NCBI RefSeq assembly: GCF_000613905.1
Contig: NZ_BAJW01000031.1
Location: 1 to 42,363, forward strand
Direction: 5' to 3'
Length of the DNA: 42,363 nucleotides
DNA from: Acetobacter persici JCM 25330
GTDB lineage: Bacteria > Pseudomonadota > Alphaproteobacteria > Acetobacterales > Acetobacteraceae
Position 1 is the first letter of the stretch. Each line of letters opens with the position of its first letter. Under the pieces are notes generated by a model. The model saw only the letters and a list, made by a program, of their open reading frames with translations, was not told where the DNA came from and did not search any database. A program made the translations under genes and the position numbers. Positions 26,795 to 33,832 of this stretch are shown one piece after another.

Positions 26795-27441
26795 TGTCGT
26801 CAGTTAAGGGCTGAGCGTGTGCTGTGAGGGTTGTACTTTCCTGCTGTCTGTGGCTGACTGTTTTCCCGGCTTTGAGGGAGACAGACAGATGCGGCGCTAC
26901 GGTTTACGAGACGATCAGTGGGAGCGGATAAAAGACCTTCTTCCGAGTCGGGAGGGGCATGTTGGCGGCACGGCCGCGGATAACCGTCTGTTCGTGGAAG
27001 CCGTGCTGTATCGCTATCGCTATCGCGCAGGCATCCCGTGGCGTGACCTTCCTGCCCGCTTCGGGGACTGGAAAAACGTGCACCGGCGCCTGCGCCGCTG
27101 GTGTGAAAGTGGTGTCATCGAAAGGATATTTCGTTATCTGGCTGCGGATCATGACAATGAATACATGATGATTGACAGCACCATTGTCCGGGCGCATCAG
27201 CATAGTGCCGGAGCGCTCAAAAAAGGGGCACGGATCAGGCCATCGGACGATCCCGAGGCGGACTGACCACAAAGATCCATGCCATCTGCGATGCCCTGAG
27301 CAATCCGGTGGAGATCGACATCACGCCGGGACAGGATGCGGATATCAACAGGGCGGAACCGATGCTCGAAAACATCGATCCGGATGCCTTCCTCGCAGCC
27401 GTGCAGTTCGCCACAATCATCATCCTGCTTAACTGACGACA
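26795..27441 (+). mobile_element. IS5-family (IS427-group) element with internal deletion
   Basis: The ends carry matching inverted repeats: TGTCGTCAGTTAAG at 26795-26808, and its reverse complement CTTAACTGACGACA at 27428-27441. Orf A starts at 26889 (MRRYGLRDDQWERIKDLLPS) and contains the first DDE aspartate in MMIDSTIVRAHQHSAGAL. A run of six A and four G at 27219-27228 is the expected minus-one slippage site: shifting gives KKRGTDQAIGRSRGGLTTKI and orf B. Orf B then jumps from IDPDAFLA directly to AVQFATIIILLN and stops at 27436. In complete relatives about 70 residues, with the second Asp and the Glu, lie between. So the transposase is dead, probably through deletion between short repeats. 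Confidence 0.8.
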
Positions 27442-27450
27442 TCGAATAAC

Positions 27451-27473
27451 TGTCAGGTGCGAGACGTCATTGG
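27451..27473. repeat. Solo terminal repeat resembling the IS481 element at 40873
   Basis: TGTCAGGTGCGAGACGTCAT continuing TGG differs from the 24-bp inverted repeat of the IS481 element (40873-40896) by one missing base and one substitution. It lies exactly where the IS5-type transposase reading is cut off, and its mate is not seen nearby. It is probably the scar of an older related insertion that truncated the IS5-type gene and was later partly deleted. Only nine bases separate it from the IS427-type element. Confidence 0.6.
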
Positions 27474-28264
27474 CGGCGGCATCTGTCGTCTTCCATTTGC
27501 GGATCAGCCGGAATTTCCGATCGATGGAGATGTGCGACTTGTAACAAAAAAACGGGATGGCCAGATCCGTTGCGGGCATACTCCCGTCTTCCTGTCGCTT
27601 CGCTTTCGTGAATTTCAGGGTCCATCGCGCATGACGATCTTTATAGGACAGCTTTGCCGGTTTATCCTGCCAGTCCTGTGGGATCCGTCCTTCCCGCAGA
27701 TCAGTCTTTTCATCGCTGGTATTGCGCTGCTTCGGAGCCGCTACCAGCGTGGCATCCAGGATTTGGCCTGACATCGGCAGATAACCACCGTTACGCAGGG
27801 TCGCATCAAAGCGGTTGAACAAAATATCAATTGCTCCCGCCTGTGTCAGACGTTCCCTGAACAGCCAGATGGTTTTGGCATCAGGCACACGGTCCGACAG
27901 CCCCAGACCAAGAAAGCGCATGAAGGACAGGCGGTCGTTGATCAGGTATTCTGTCCGTTCGTCGGACAGAGTGTTCAGCGTCTGGATGACCAGGATTTTG
28001 AACATCAGCACCGGATCAAACGGCGGACGACCGTCTTTACTGCCGTCTGCATAGGCCAGCGCTTTATCCAGATCAGGACGAAATATTTCGAAATTCACAG
28101 TCCGGGAAAAGGCTTCGAGCTGATCACCAAGCCCGCTCAAACGAGAAAGCCGCTCTTCAGCATCAAAGAAACCGGGCTGTTTCATATCGTCATTCCTCTA
28201 ACCAGAACCGGAAAAATGGAATCACAGCGCAGGCCTCAATACCAAGGGGTTTTTCGAACCCTCC
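27474..28264 (-). mobile_element. Truncated IS5-family element, 5' part only
   Basis: Read on the minus strand from the ATG at 28185, MKQPGFFDAEERLSRLSGLG begins a typical IS5-type transposase. FDPVLMFKILVIQTLNTLSD and SGQILDATLVAAPKQRNT contain family motifs, including the first catalytic Asp in LDATLV. The true sequence ends around RKWKTTDAAAND, about 235 residues in, where it meets the IS481-like repeat. Frames continuing to 27235 merely read through the other IS backwards. The outer end at 28242-28264 (reading inward ggagggttcgaaaaacccct) is the 5' inverted repeat. The partner end and the rest of the catalytic core are gone. Confidence 0.85.
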
Positions 28265-28419
28265 AATTTATACCCTTCCCGGGTCAGTTCTCGGTGAAAA
28301 TCAACAAACAACCCATAAAAACAAGTAACCATCATATCTTTCGTCCCAAAATGGCGGTAAAAGATATTATTTATGTCAGATTTTCTGCTATTGTCCGGAG
28401 GAGAGATGCGCTATCTTGA
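28265..28419 (+). promoter_or_regulatory. Leader of the MarR-type gene
   Basis: A 155-bp AT-rich gap between the IS5 end and the regulator. It must hold the regulator's promoter. CCGGAGGAG at about 28395-28403 is a strong ribosome site, but it lies 17 or more bases before the first ATG. No TTCGAA repeat like that at 33693-33762 is present, so autoregulation through that motif is not supported. Confidence 0.35.
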
Positions 28420-29019
28420 ATGAAAATAAGCACGGGAATGAGCGTTGTCATGACAAGAAAATTACCGGGATCATCACGTAAAGCGCCTGTCCAGAACAAT
28501 ACTGTTGGAAGCGACAAACTTTATATTGTTTCTTCTTCGCATCTGGCTTCGCCCGGTTATGAAGACGTCAGTGCTTTTGAGTTTGCGTTGACAGTTATCA
28601 ATAACGCGTTCCAGCGCTGGATGACCCGGGCGAGCGCCGTAGCTGGCCTGCCGGAATTATCTGCGCTGGATATTTTGGTGCTGCATAGTATCAACCATCG
28701 GGATCGTGAGAAGAGTATCGCAGATCTCATGTTTACCCTTAATCTTTCTGAGCGGCATTACTTGAATTACGCCATGAAGAAGCTTGATGATCTGGGGCTA
28801 ATCACCCGTCATCGCAGGGGTAAGGAAGCATATCTTAAAGTAACCCCAAAAGGGAGCGATTATTGCGCTGAATATGCACGTGTGCGGTCAGCATGTCTGC
28901 TGGATTTGTTGCCTGCCGATCTAGAACCAGGAGGGGTTGCGTTGGGTGAAGTGGCGCGCGCCATGCGTGTCTTAACCGGGTTCTATGAACAAGCTGCACG
29001 GTCTGCTTCTTCTCTTTGA
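28420..29019 (+). CDS. MarR-family transcriptional regulator
   Basis: A 199-residue protein with a variable N-terminal extension of about 50 residues, then a winged helix-turn-helix: LPELSALDILVLHSINHRDR, FTLNLSERHYLNYAMKKLDD, then LGLITRHRRGKEAYLKVTPK as the wing. This is the MarR order, with dimerisation helices at both ends. Starts at 28420 or 28438 are both possible. Its 3' end overlaps the 3' end of the carrier-like gene on the opposite strand by 37 bases, tying it physically to the pxp operon. It probably controls the divergent pxp/receptor promoters, as is usual for MarR proteins sensing small acids; that is inference. Confidence 0.8.
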   Translation: MKISTGMSVVMTRKLPGSSRKAPVQNNTVGSDKLYIVSSSHLASPGYEDVSAFEFALTVINNAFQRWMTRASAVAGLPELSALDILVLHSINHRDREKSIADLMFTLNLSERHYLNYAMKKLDDLGLITRHRRGKEAYLKVTPKGSDYCAEYARVRSACLLDLLPADLEPGGVALGEVARAMRVLTGFYEQAARSASSL

Positions 29020-29414
29020 GATTCGTTGGCGGAGCTTAAAATGTGTCCTAAAAAGTCATGATACCCTACGATAATATTTGATGGGTGTGTAACCAGACAA
29101 AGTCTGCCCGTTTCGGGAGCGATAACCGGGAGCATCAGAAGGTCCACAGCAACAAAAGCGACAATGTCCCCGCGGTTTACGAGATCGCCATCCGTGATTC
29201 CGGTGCGTAGATGAAATATACCCATTTCCGGTGAAAGAAGCGGAATAGGAGCTGGTTGTGCGGCGGCGGGACGGGCAGGTGTGCTATCTGCCGCATTCTC
29301 TGGCAGGAGGCGAAGAAAAACCCTTTTTGATCCTGATTTTTCTTCAAACGTTTGCACACAATATTTTCGCATAAGTGCGACAAGTGTCCTAAGATCGTCT
29401 GGTGAGCGCATCAT
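28983..29414 (-). CDS. Biotin-carrier-like protein lacking the biotinylation lysine
   Basis: A 143-residue protein shaped like a BCCP: an N-terminal helix region (LRTLVALMRKYCVQTFEE), a Pro/Ala linker (about 42-58), then a biotinyl/lipoyl-type beta-barrel starting LLSPEMGIFHLR. At the place where a true carrier has E(A/V)MK, this one reads FVAVDLLMLPV: aligned on the shared G-D-x-V-x-x-G, the lysine is replaced by Leu92, and Glu and Met are also lost. It therefore cannot be biotinylated in the normal way. It overlaps the biotin carboxylase stop by four bases and is the last gene of the pxp operon. A structural or regulatory role, or a decaying duplicate, are both possible; the frame is intact, which argues against simple decay. 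Confidence 0.75.
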   Translation of the reverse strand: MMRSPDDLRTLVALMRKYCVQTFEEKSGSKRVFLRLLPENAADSTPARPAAAQPAPIPLLSPEMGIFHLRTGITDGDLVNRGDIVAFVAVDLLMLPVIAPETGRLCLVTHPSNIIVGYHDFLGHILSSANESQREEADRAACS

Positions 29415-30766
29415 GGGTTTTTCAGCTCCAAAAGGCGTTCAAGATAATGCACGTCTACCCCTCCCTTAATAAGATCCGGGTGATTCATCAGGCGAGCATG
29501 CAAGGGAATGGTTGTGCTGATGCCATCAATTCGGGTTTCTGACAGAGCCGCCCGCATGCGGGCAAAAGCATCCTCTCTATTGTGCCCGTGCACGATAATC
29601 TTGGCGATGAGGGAATCATAATGCGCTGGCACGCGATAATTATCGTAAAGATGTGTGTCCACTCTTACGCCCGGACCACCGGGAGGGGTCCATTGACTTA
29701 CAACTCCTGGAGAGGGAGCAAAACTATCCGGATTTTCCGCCGTAATACGGCATTCGATCGCATGTCCGTCAGTCCGGATATCCGTCTGAGTGAAGGGAAG
29801 GGGCTGTCCCATGGAAACACGAATCTGGGTTTCAACAATATCTATCCCGGTTGTCATTTCTGTTACCGGATGTTCGACCTGAAGTCGTGTGTTCATTTCG
29901 ATGAAAAAGAAGCTTCCATTTTCATAAAGAAACTCGAATGTACCAGCACCAACATATCCCATATTCCGACAGGCAGCGGCACAACGCTCTCCGAGTTGAG
30001 TAATGACACTGGGGGAGATGTCAGGTGCAGGAGCTTCTTCAAGGAGTTTCTGGTGACGGCGCTGTACTGAGCAGTCACGTGCACCGAGCCAGACAGCATT
30101 TCCGTATGTATCTGCTATAATTTGTATTTCAATATGGCGTGGATGGCACAAAAAATGTTCCATATAGACGGCTGGATTGCCGAACGCGCGTCGTGCTTCT
30201 TCCCGAGCACCCTCGACAGCCACATCAAGGGCTGCGGGTTCGGAAACAACGCGCATCCCACGTCCCCCACCTCCTGCGGCTGCTTTGATAATGACGGGGT
30301 ATCCTATCTGAGCCGCGATGGTCTCAACCTCACTCCGATTTTCTGGAAGCGCACCTTCTGTTCCGGGCAGGCAGGGTACGCCCGAGCGTGTCATGTGGCG
30401 CCTTGCTGCGATCTTGTCCCCCATTTCTCTCATGACCGAGGGGGCCGGACCGATGAAGACAAGGCCGGCGTCAGTAACAGCTTCAGCGAAGTTCGCATTT
30501 TCAGATAGAAAGCCGTAACCCGGATGGATCGCGTCTGCCCCCAGGAGTTTTGCAGCACGCAGAATACGTGAACTATCAAGATAGCTCGCAGACGCTGGAG
30601 CTGGTCCGATACAGACAGAGCGCGCCATAAGCCTCAGATGTGCGAGATTGGCGTCTGCTTCTGAATAAATGCCCAAAGCTTCAAGTCCGAGCAGACGACA
30701 TGCTCGGGCAATGCGTAGGGCAATTTCTCCGCGATTAGCGATCAGGACGCGTCGGAATTCAGGCAT
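29411..30766 (-). CDS. accC: Biotin carboxylase subunit (AccC-like)
   Basis: About 451 residues from the ATG at 30766 (PEFRRVLIANRGEIALRIAR); an in-frame ATG four codons earlier is possible. The ATP-grasp glycine loop is IIKAAAGGGGRGMRVVSEP, the carboxylation-site residues lie in FIEMNTRLQVEHPVTEMTTG, and PGYGFLSENANFAEA and RDCSVQRRHQKLLEEAPAP are also diagnostic. It carboxylates the biotin on a carrier protein using ATP and bicarbonate. The gene lies between the true carrier protein and the carrier-like gene, with overlaps, inside the 5-oxoprolinase operon rather than with fatty-acid genes. So it is probably a pathway-specific paralogue. Confidence 0.9.
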   Translation of the reverse strand: MPEFRRVLIANRGEIALRIARACRLLGLEALGIYSEADANLAHLRLMARSVCIGPAPASASYLDSSRILRAAKLLGADAIHPGYGFLSENANFAEAVTDAGLVFIGPAPSVMREMGDKIAARRHMTRSGVPCLPGTEGALPENRSEVETIAAQIGYPVIIKAAAGGGGRGMRVVSEPAALDVAVEGAREEARRAFGNPAVYMEHFLCHPRHIEIQIIADTYGNAVWLGARDCSVQRRHQKLLEEAPAPDISPSVITQLGERCAAACRNMGYVGAGTFEFLYENGSFFFIEMNTRLQVEHPVTEMTTGIDIVETQIRVSMGQPLPFTQTDIRTDGHAIECRITAENPDSFAPSPGVVSQWTPPGGPGVRVDTHLYDNYRVPAHYDSLIAKIIVHGHNREDAFARMRAALSETRIDGISTTIPLHARLMNHPDLIKGGVDVHYLERLLELKNP

Positions 30767-31178
30767 CAAGCGTCTCAATCATAAAAAGAGGTGTGCCCGG
30801 CTCCACGCTCTGACCGTCTGCCTGAAGTATAGAGAGGATACGGCATGGAAAGTCTGCATCAATCCGCGAGAGTGTTTTCATTACCTCCAGAATGTAGAGT
30901 GTTTCTCCAGCCTTCACAGTGTCGCCCGGCTGTACAAAGGGTGGTTCATCTGGGGAGGGAGCAGTATAAAACTGACCATGCATTGTTGCTGTGATCGTAT
31001 GTTGAGCATTCCCAGATTCAGAAGCAGGCGTAACGACCTCAGGTTTCTGTGCGTGAGGAGAGTGAGCATCATTGGTCAGATGGATGATAGTATTGCCCTC
31101 TTCAAAATGAAGCTCTGCAAGACCTAATGTACGCATCTGCTCCATGAGAGATTCAAGTTTTGAGAAATCTGTTGTCAT
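30759..31178 (-). CDS. accB: Biotin carboxyl carrier protein
   Basis: A 139-residue protein. The biotinylation motif is YILEVMKTLSRI, with Lys101 as the attachment site. It is preceded by FVQPGDTVKAGETL and followed by LQADGQSVEPGTPLFMIE, the second half of the barrel. The N-terminal helix (LESLMEQMRTLGLAELHFEE) and linker are of the AccB type, and EVMK is common in carriers near LamB/YcsF proteins. It overlaps pxpA by four bases and the carboxylase gene by several, so stoichiometric expression is likely. It should deliver carboxyl groups to a partner transferase, for which PxpC is the only candidate in the operon; that is inferred. Confidence 0.9.
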   Translation of the reverse strand: MTTDFSKLESLMEQMRTLGLAELHFEEGNTIIHLTNDAHSPHAQKPEVVTPASESGNAQHTITATMHGQFYTAPSPDEPPFVQPGDTVKAGETLYILEVMKTLSRIDADFPCRILSILQADGQSVEPGTPLFMIETLDA

Positions 31179-31954
31179 GAAGCATGACCCTGCTTAGCTG
31201 GCGCGCGGACAAGTATGCCCTCAGCTTCAAGTGTGTTCCGAAGGTGACGGGCGAGCGTAACCGCCTCAGCACTGTCACCGTGAACGCAGATTGTATCGAT
31301 TGTCGTAGCCAGAAGCCGTCCGTTCAGTGTTTCAATCGCGCCAGCATGAATCATACGCAATGCCCGCTCTGCCACAGCTTGGGGATCATGAAGGACCGCG
31401 CCGGGTTGGGCGCGTGGGAGCAGATGTCCATCTTCATCATAGCCACGATCGGCAAAAATTTCAGAACGGATGGTCATGCCACGGTTTCTTCCCAGCCGTT
31501 CCAACGCACTATGGGCGATGGCCACGACTGGCAGGGTGGGCTCGACGGCATACACTCCTTTAAGCACAGCCTGTGCAATCACAGGATCATGCTCTGTCAG
31601 ATTAGCGAGTGCTCCGTGGGCTTTAAGATATGTGATAGCATGACCACTATAGGTTGCCATCGCACAGGCCGCGCCTAACTGGTAGGCAACGATGCGCTCG
31701 ATTTCCAGAGGTGTCATCGGCAGGGGACGACGGCCAAACCCCCACAAATCCGGAAAGCCGGGATGCGCCCCGACCGCTACGTTATTTTCATGAGCAAGCG
31801 CAAAGGTTTTTGCCATGACCTGCGGGTCCCCTCCGTGGAAACCACAGGCCACATTTGCTGATGTCACGATGCCAAGCAATGCGGCATCATCACCAATGCT
31901 ATAATGACCAAAGCTTTCGCCAAGATCGGCATTAAGATCGATTGTTTTTGTCAT
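31175..31954 (-). CDS. pxpA: 5-oxoprolinase subunit A (LamB/YcsF family)
   Basis: A 259-residue protein. IDLNADLGESFGHYSIGDDA at the N-terminus and TSANVACGFHGGDPQVMAKT are the defining LamB/YcsF motifs, followed by VAVGAHPGFPDLWGFGRRPL and YLKAHGALAN. PxpA is the hydrolytic part of the PxpABC ATP-dependent 5-oxoprolinase that opens pyroglutamate to glutamate. It overlaps pxpC by four bases and the carrier gene by four. Length is normal for the family (about 250). Confidence 0.92.
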   Translation of the reverse strand: MTKTIDLNADLGESFGHYSIGDDAALLGIVTSANVACGFHGGDPQVMAKTFALAHENNVAVGAHPGFPDLWGFGRRPLPMTPLEIERIVAYQLGAACAMATYSGHAITYLKAHGALANLTEHDPVIAQAVLKGVYAVEPTLPVVAIAHSALERLGRNRGMTIRSEIFADRGYDEDGHLLPRAQPGAVLHDPQAVAERALRMIHAGAIETLNGRLLATTIDTICVHGDSAEAVTLARHLRNTLEAEGILVRAPAKQGHAS

Positions 31955-32931
31955 TTTTTCTGGTTCCAGGGGATAAGAGAGCCGCGCAGTTCAGAAAGCT
32001 TCATCATATTATCCTGAAATTGCCGGACTGCGTCCCGCTGCCGTTGCACCGCAGCATCTATATCAATCTCGTGAAAAAATACGGATGCGCCAATGGGTGC
32101 CTGTGCGAGAAGGCGGAGATCACTTTCGATCACGGTCGCAATCTTAGGATAACCGCCCATAGTGTTGGCATCAGCAAGCTGAATGATTGGTTGCCCTGAA
32201 GGGGGGATCTGCACAGTGCCGGGCATAATGCCGTGTGAAAACAACTCCCTGTCAGAAGCACGTCTGAGCGGGTCGCCTTCCAGACGATACCCTGCGCGGT
32301 TGGCTTGGGAAGTAATGCGCCATGGCTGGGAAAAAAAACGTGCCCTGCTTTCGGGCGTGAAGTCATGATATTCTGCCGCAGCCAGAGCATGCACAGTCAC
32401 AGATCCTCGCTCGGGAAGAAGTGGAGGGCAGGTTAGCCCATAACCACCAGTCGGCAGGGAGAGTGTGCGTGGGCCGCACGGTATATGGTCATTCCGTTGA
32501 AGCCCACGACCATGGTAGCCGCCAAGCGCGGCCTTGAGGTCGGTAGCCCGTGCGCCGAATACGATTGGCACATCCAGCCCACCTTCAAGGCAAATATAAA
32601 CTCGGCAGCCCTTTTCCAGAGCGCCGCATGTCAGGATCTGCCCTGCTTTCGCTGTGATTGCCCAATTGGCTGGTAGGGAAAGGTTGTCCAGAGATGCATT
32701 GCACTGCGCCCCGGTGATAGAGAAGCTCCTTTCTTCCAGAAAGCGTATTCGGAAAGGAAAGAAAGCGACTTCGATTCCTGCTGCATCAGCAGGATTGCCA
32801 AGGAGGACGTTTCCCAGGGCCAGTGCAGCGCGATCCATTGCGCCGCCGCAGGAAACGCCGAAGGCCATTGCCTGAGGACGCCCAAAATCCTGCACGGTAT
32901 TAAGAGCGGTGCTCGTAAGAATTTCTATCAT
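31951..32931 (-). CDS. pxpC: 5-oxoprolinase subunit C (KipA/AHS2, biotin-dependent carboxyltransferase family)
   Basis: A 326-residue protein. ALNTVQDFGRPQAMAFGVSC, then GGAMDRAALALGNVLLGNPA and AAGIEVAF, are the AHS2 opening. CRVYICLEGGLDVPIVFGAR and TSQANRAGYRLEGDPLRR are later signatures. AHS2 is also the C-terminal half of the allophanate-type domain of urea amidolyase and is named biotin-dependent carboxyltransferase. In PxpABC it works with PxpB to phosphorylate 5-oxoproline. Here it sits with a biotin carboxylase and carrier, so a carboxyl-transfer role deserves consideration. It overlaps pxpB and pxpA by four bases each. Confidence 0.92.
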   Translation of the reverse strand: MIEILTSTALNTVQDFGRPQAMAFGVSCGGAMDRAALALGNVLLGNPADAAGIEVAFFPFRIRFLEERSFSITGAQCNASLDNLSLPANWAITAKAGQILTCGALEKGCRVYICLEGGLDVPIVFGARATDLKAALGGYHGRGLQRNDHIPCGPRTLSLPTGGYGLTCPPLLPERGSVTVHALAAAEYHDFTPESRARFFSQPWRITSQANRAGYRLEGDPLRRASDRELFSHGIMPGTVQIPPSGQPIIQLADANTMGGYPKIATVIESDLRLLAQAPIGASVFFHEIDIDAAVQRQRDAVRQFQDNMMKLSELRGSLIPWNQKK

Positions 32932-33575
32932 CGGGCATTCACAAAGCGTACACGGTCCCCGATCTCGAGATAACAGGGTGGGTTTCTGTTATGATCGAAT
33001 AACGCAATATCGGTGTGTCCGAGTTGGTACCAACCTGACGGTGCGGTGCATGGCATAACCCCTGCATTGCCGCCACCAATAATGACGGAACCTTTCTCAA
33101 CCGCCATGCGCGGCACCTGACGGCGCGGAATGGCAAGCTGTGGGTCAAGGCCCGATAGATAGACAAAACCCGGCATAGCCCCTACGGCAGCGACCCGATA
33201 GGATGCGTTACTATGAAGAGAAATAATATCGGTAATCGTAAGATTGCAGTAATAAGCAATGGCTTTCAGATCTTCACTTGATTCCGAATCGTACGTGACA
33301 GGAATACTGATCATGCGTCCATCAGGTTCATCTGAAGAGGCCTGATACCATGCATCTTCCAGCCATATCCGGGCTTCACGATGATCATGCATCACGGAGT
33401 CAAACACCATCAAAAGGTTGTTCACGCCCGGAATAGCCTGCCTTACGCCTGTATGGCGAGCGAGAGCATGTGCGGCATTAATGACGCGCGCCTGAATACC
33501 GGCCTCGAATACAGTAGAAGAAGCGTCCAGCAGGAAGGCATTCTCTCCTGCGTAGCTGATTCGCATATTTGGCAC
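32928..33575 (-). CDS. pxpB: 5-oxoprolinase subunit B (KipI/AHS1 family)
   Basis: A 215-residue protein. The C-terminal region has VGAMPGFVYLSGLDPQLAIP, RRQVPRMAVEKGSVIIGGGN and SGWYQLGHTDIALFD, the core signature of AHS1/KipI proteins. VRQAIPGVNNLLMVFD is the conserved N-terminal strand pair. It pairs with PxpC in the ATP-dependent 5-oxoprolinase. The start is a GTG at 33575, with an in-frame ATG three codons on; no strong ribosome site is visible. First gene of the operon, divergent from the TonB receptor. Confidence 0.92.
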   Translation of the reverse strand: MPNMRISYAGENAFLLDASSTVFEAGIQARVINAAHALARHTGVRQAIPGVNNLLMVFDSVMHDHREARIWLEDAWYQASSDEPDGRMISIPVTYDSESSEDLKAIAYYCNLTITDIISLHSNASYRVAAVGAMPGFVYLSGLDPQLAIPRRQVPRMAVEKGSVIIGGGNAGVMPCTAPSGWYQLGHTDIALFDHNRNPPCYLEIGDRVRFVNAR

Positions 33576-33832
33576 GTTTCACTTTCAAGACGTTAGTACG
33601 GAAACAGCTTATCGAAACTCTGTTCAGTGTCTCGCCAACTGTCTTCATGTTGAAATTATACACGTCTATTTGCAAGGGAGAAACGCGCAAAATTCGAAAT
33701 TAAGCGAGTTTCTCATGTTTTCATTGATTACGTTTTCGAATCATGTGTAATTTCTATTCGAATCGAACACTATCGTGGCAGCGTCGCAATGCCTGAACCA
33801 CGCAGGCGGCAACAATCTGGGGGAAACGGAAC
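33576..33832. promoter_or_regulatory. Divergent pxpB / TonB receptor promoter region with phased TTCGAA sites
   Basis: This 257-bp region holds the promoters of both divergent units. Three TTCGAA palindromes, within A/T-rich flanks, lie at 33693-33698, 33735-33740 and 33757-33762. Their spacings, 42 and 22 bases, are close to four and two helical turns, so they would face the same side of the DNA. This is a plausible operator array for the MarR-type protein at 28420, but that pairing is inferred. Confidence 0.5.

Noticed and set aside
27235-27470. C-terminal third of the 316-codon minus-strand frame as part of the IS5 transposase
   Set aside because: Beyond 27473 it merely reads the IS481-like repeat and the IS427-type element backwards; the family sequence stops near RKWKTTDAAAND.
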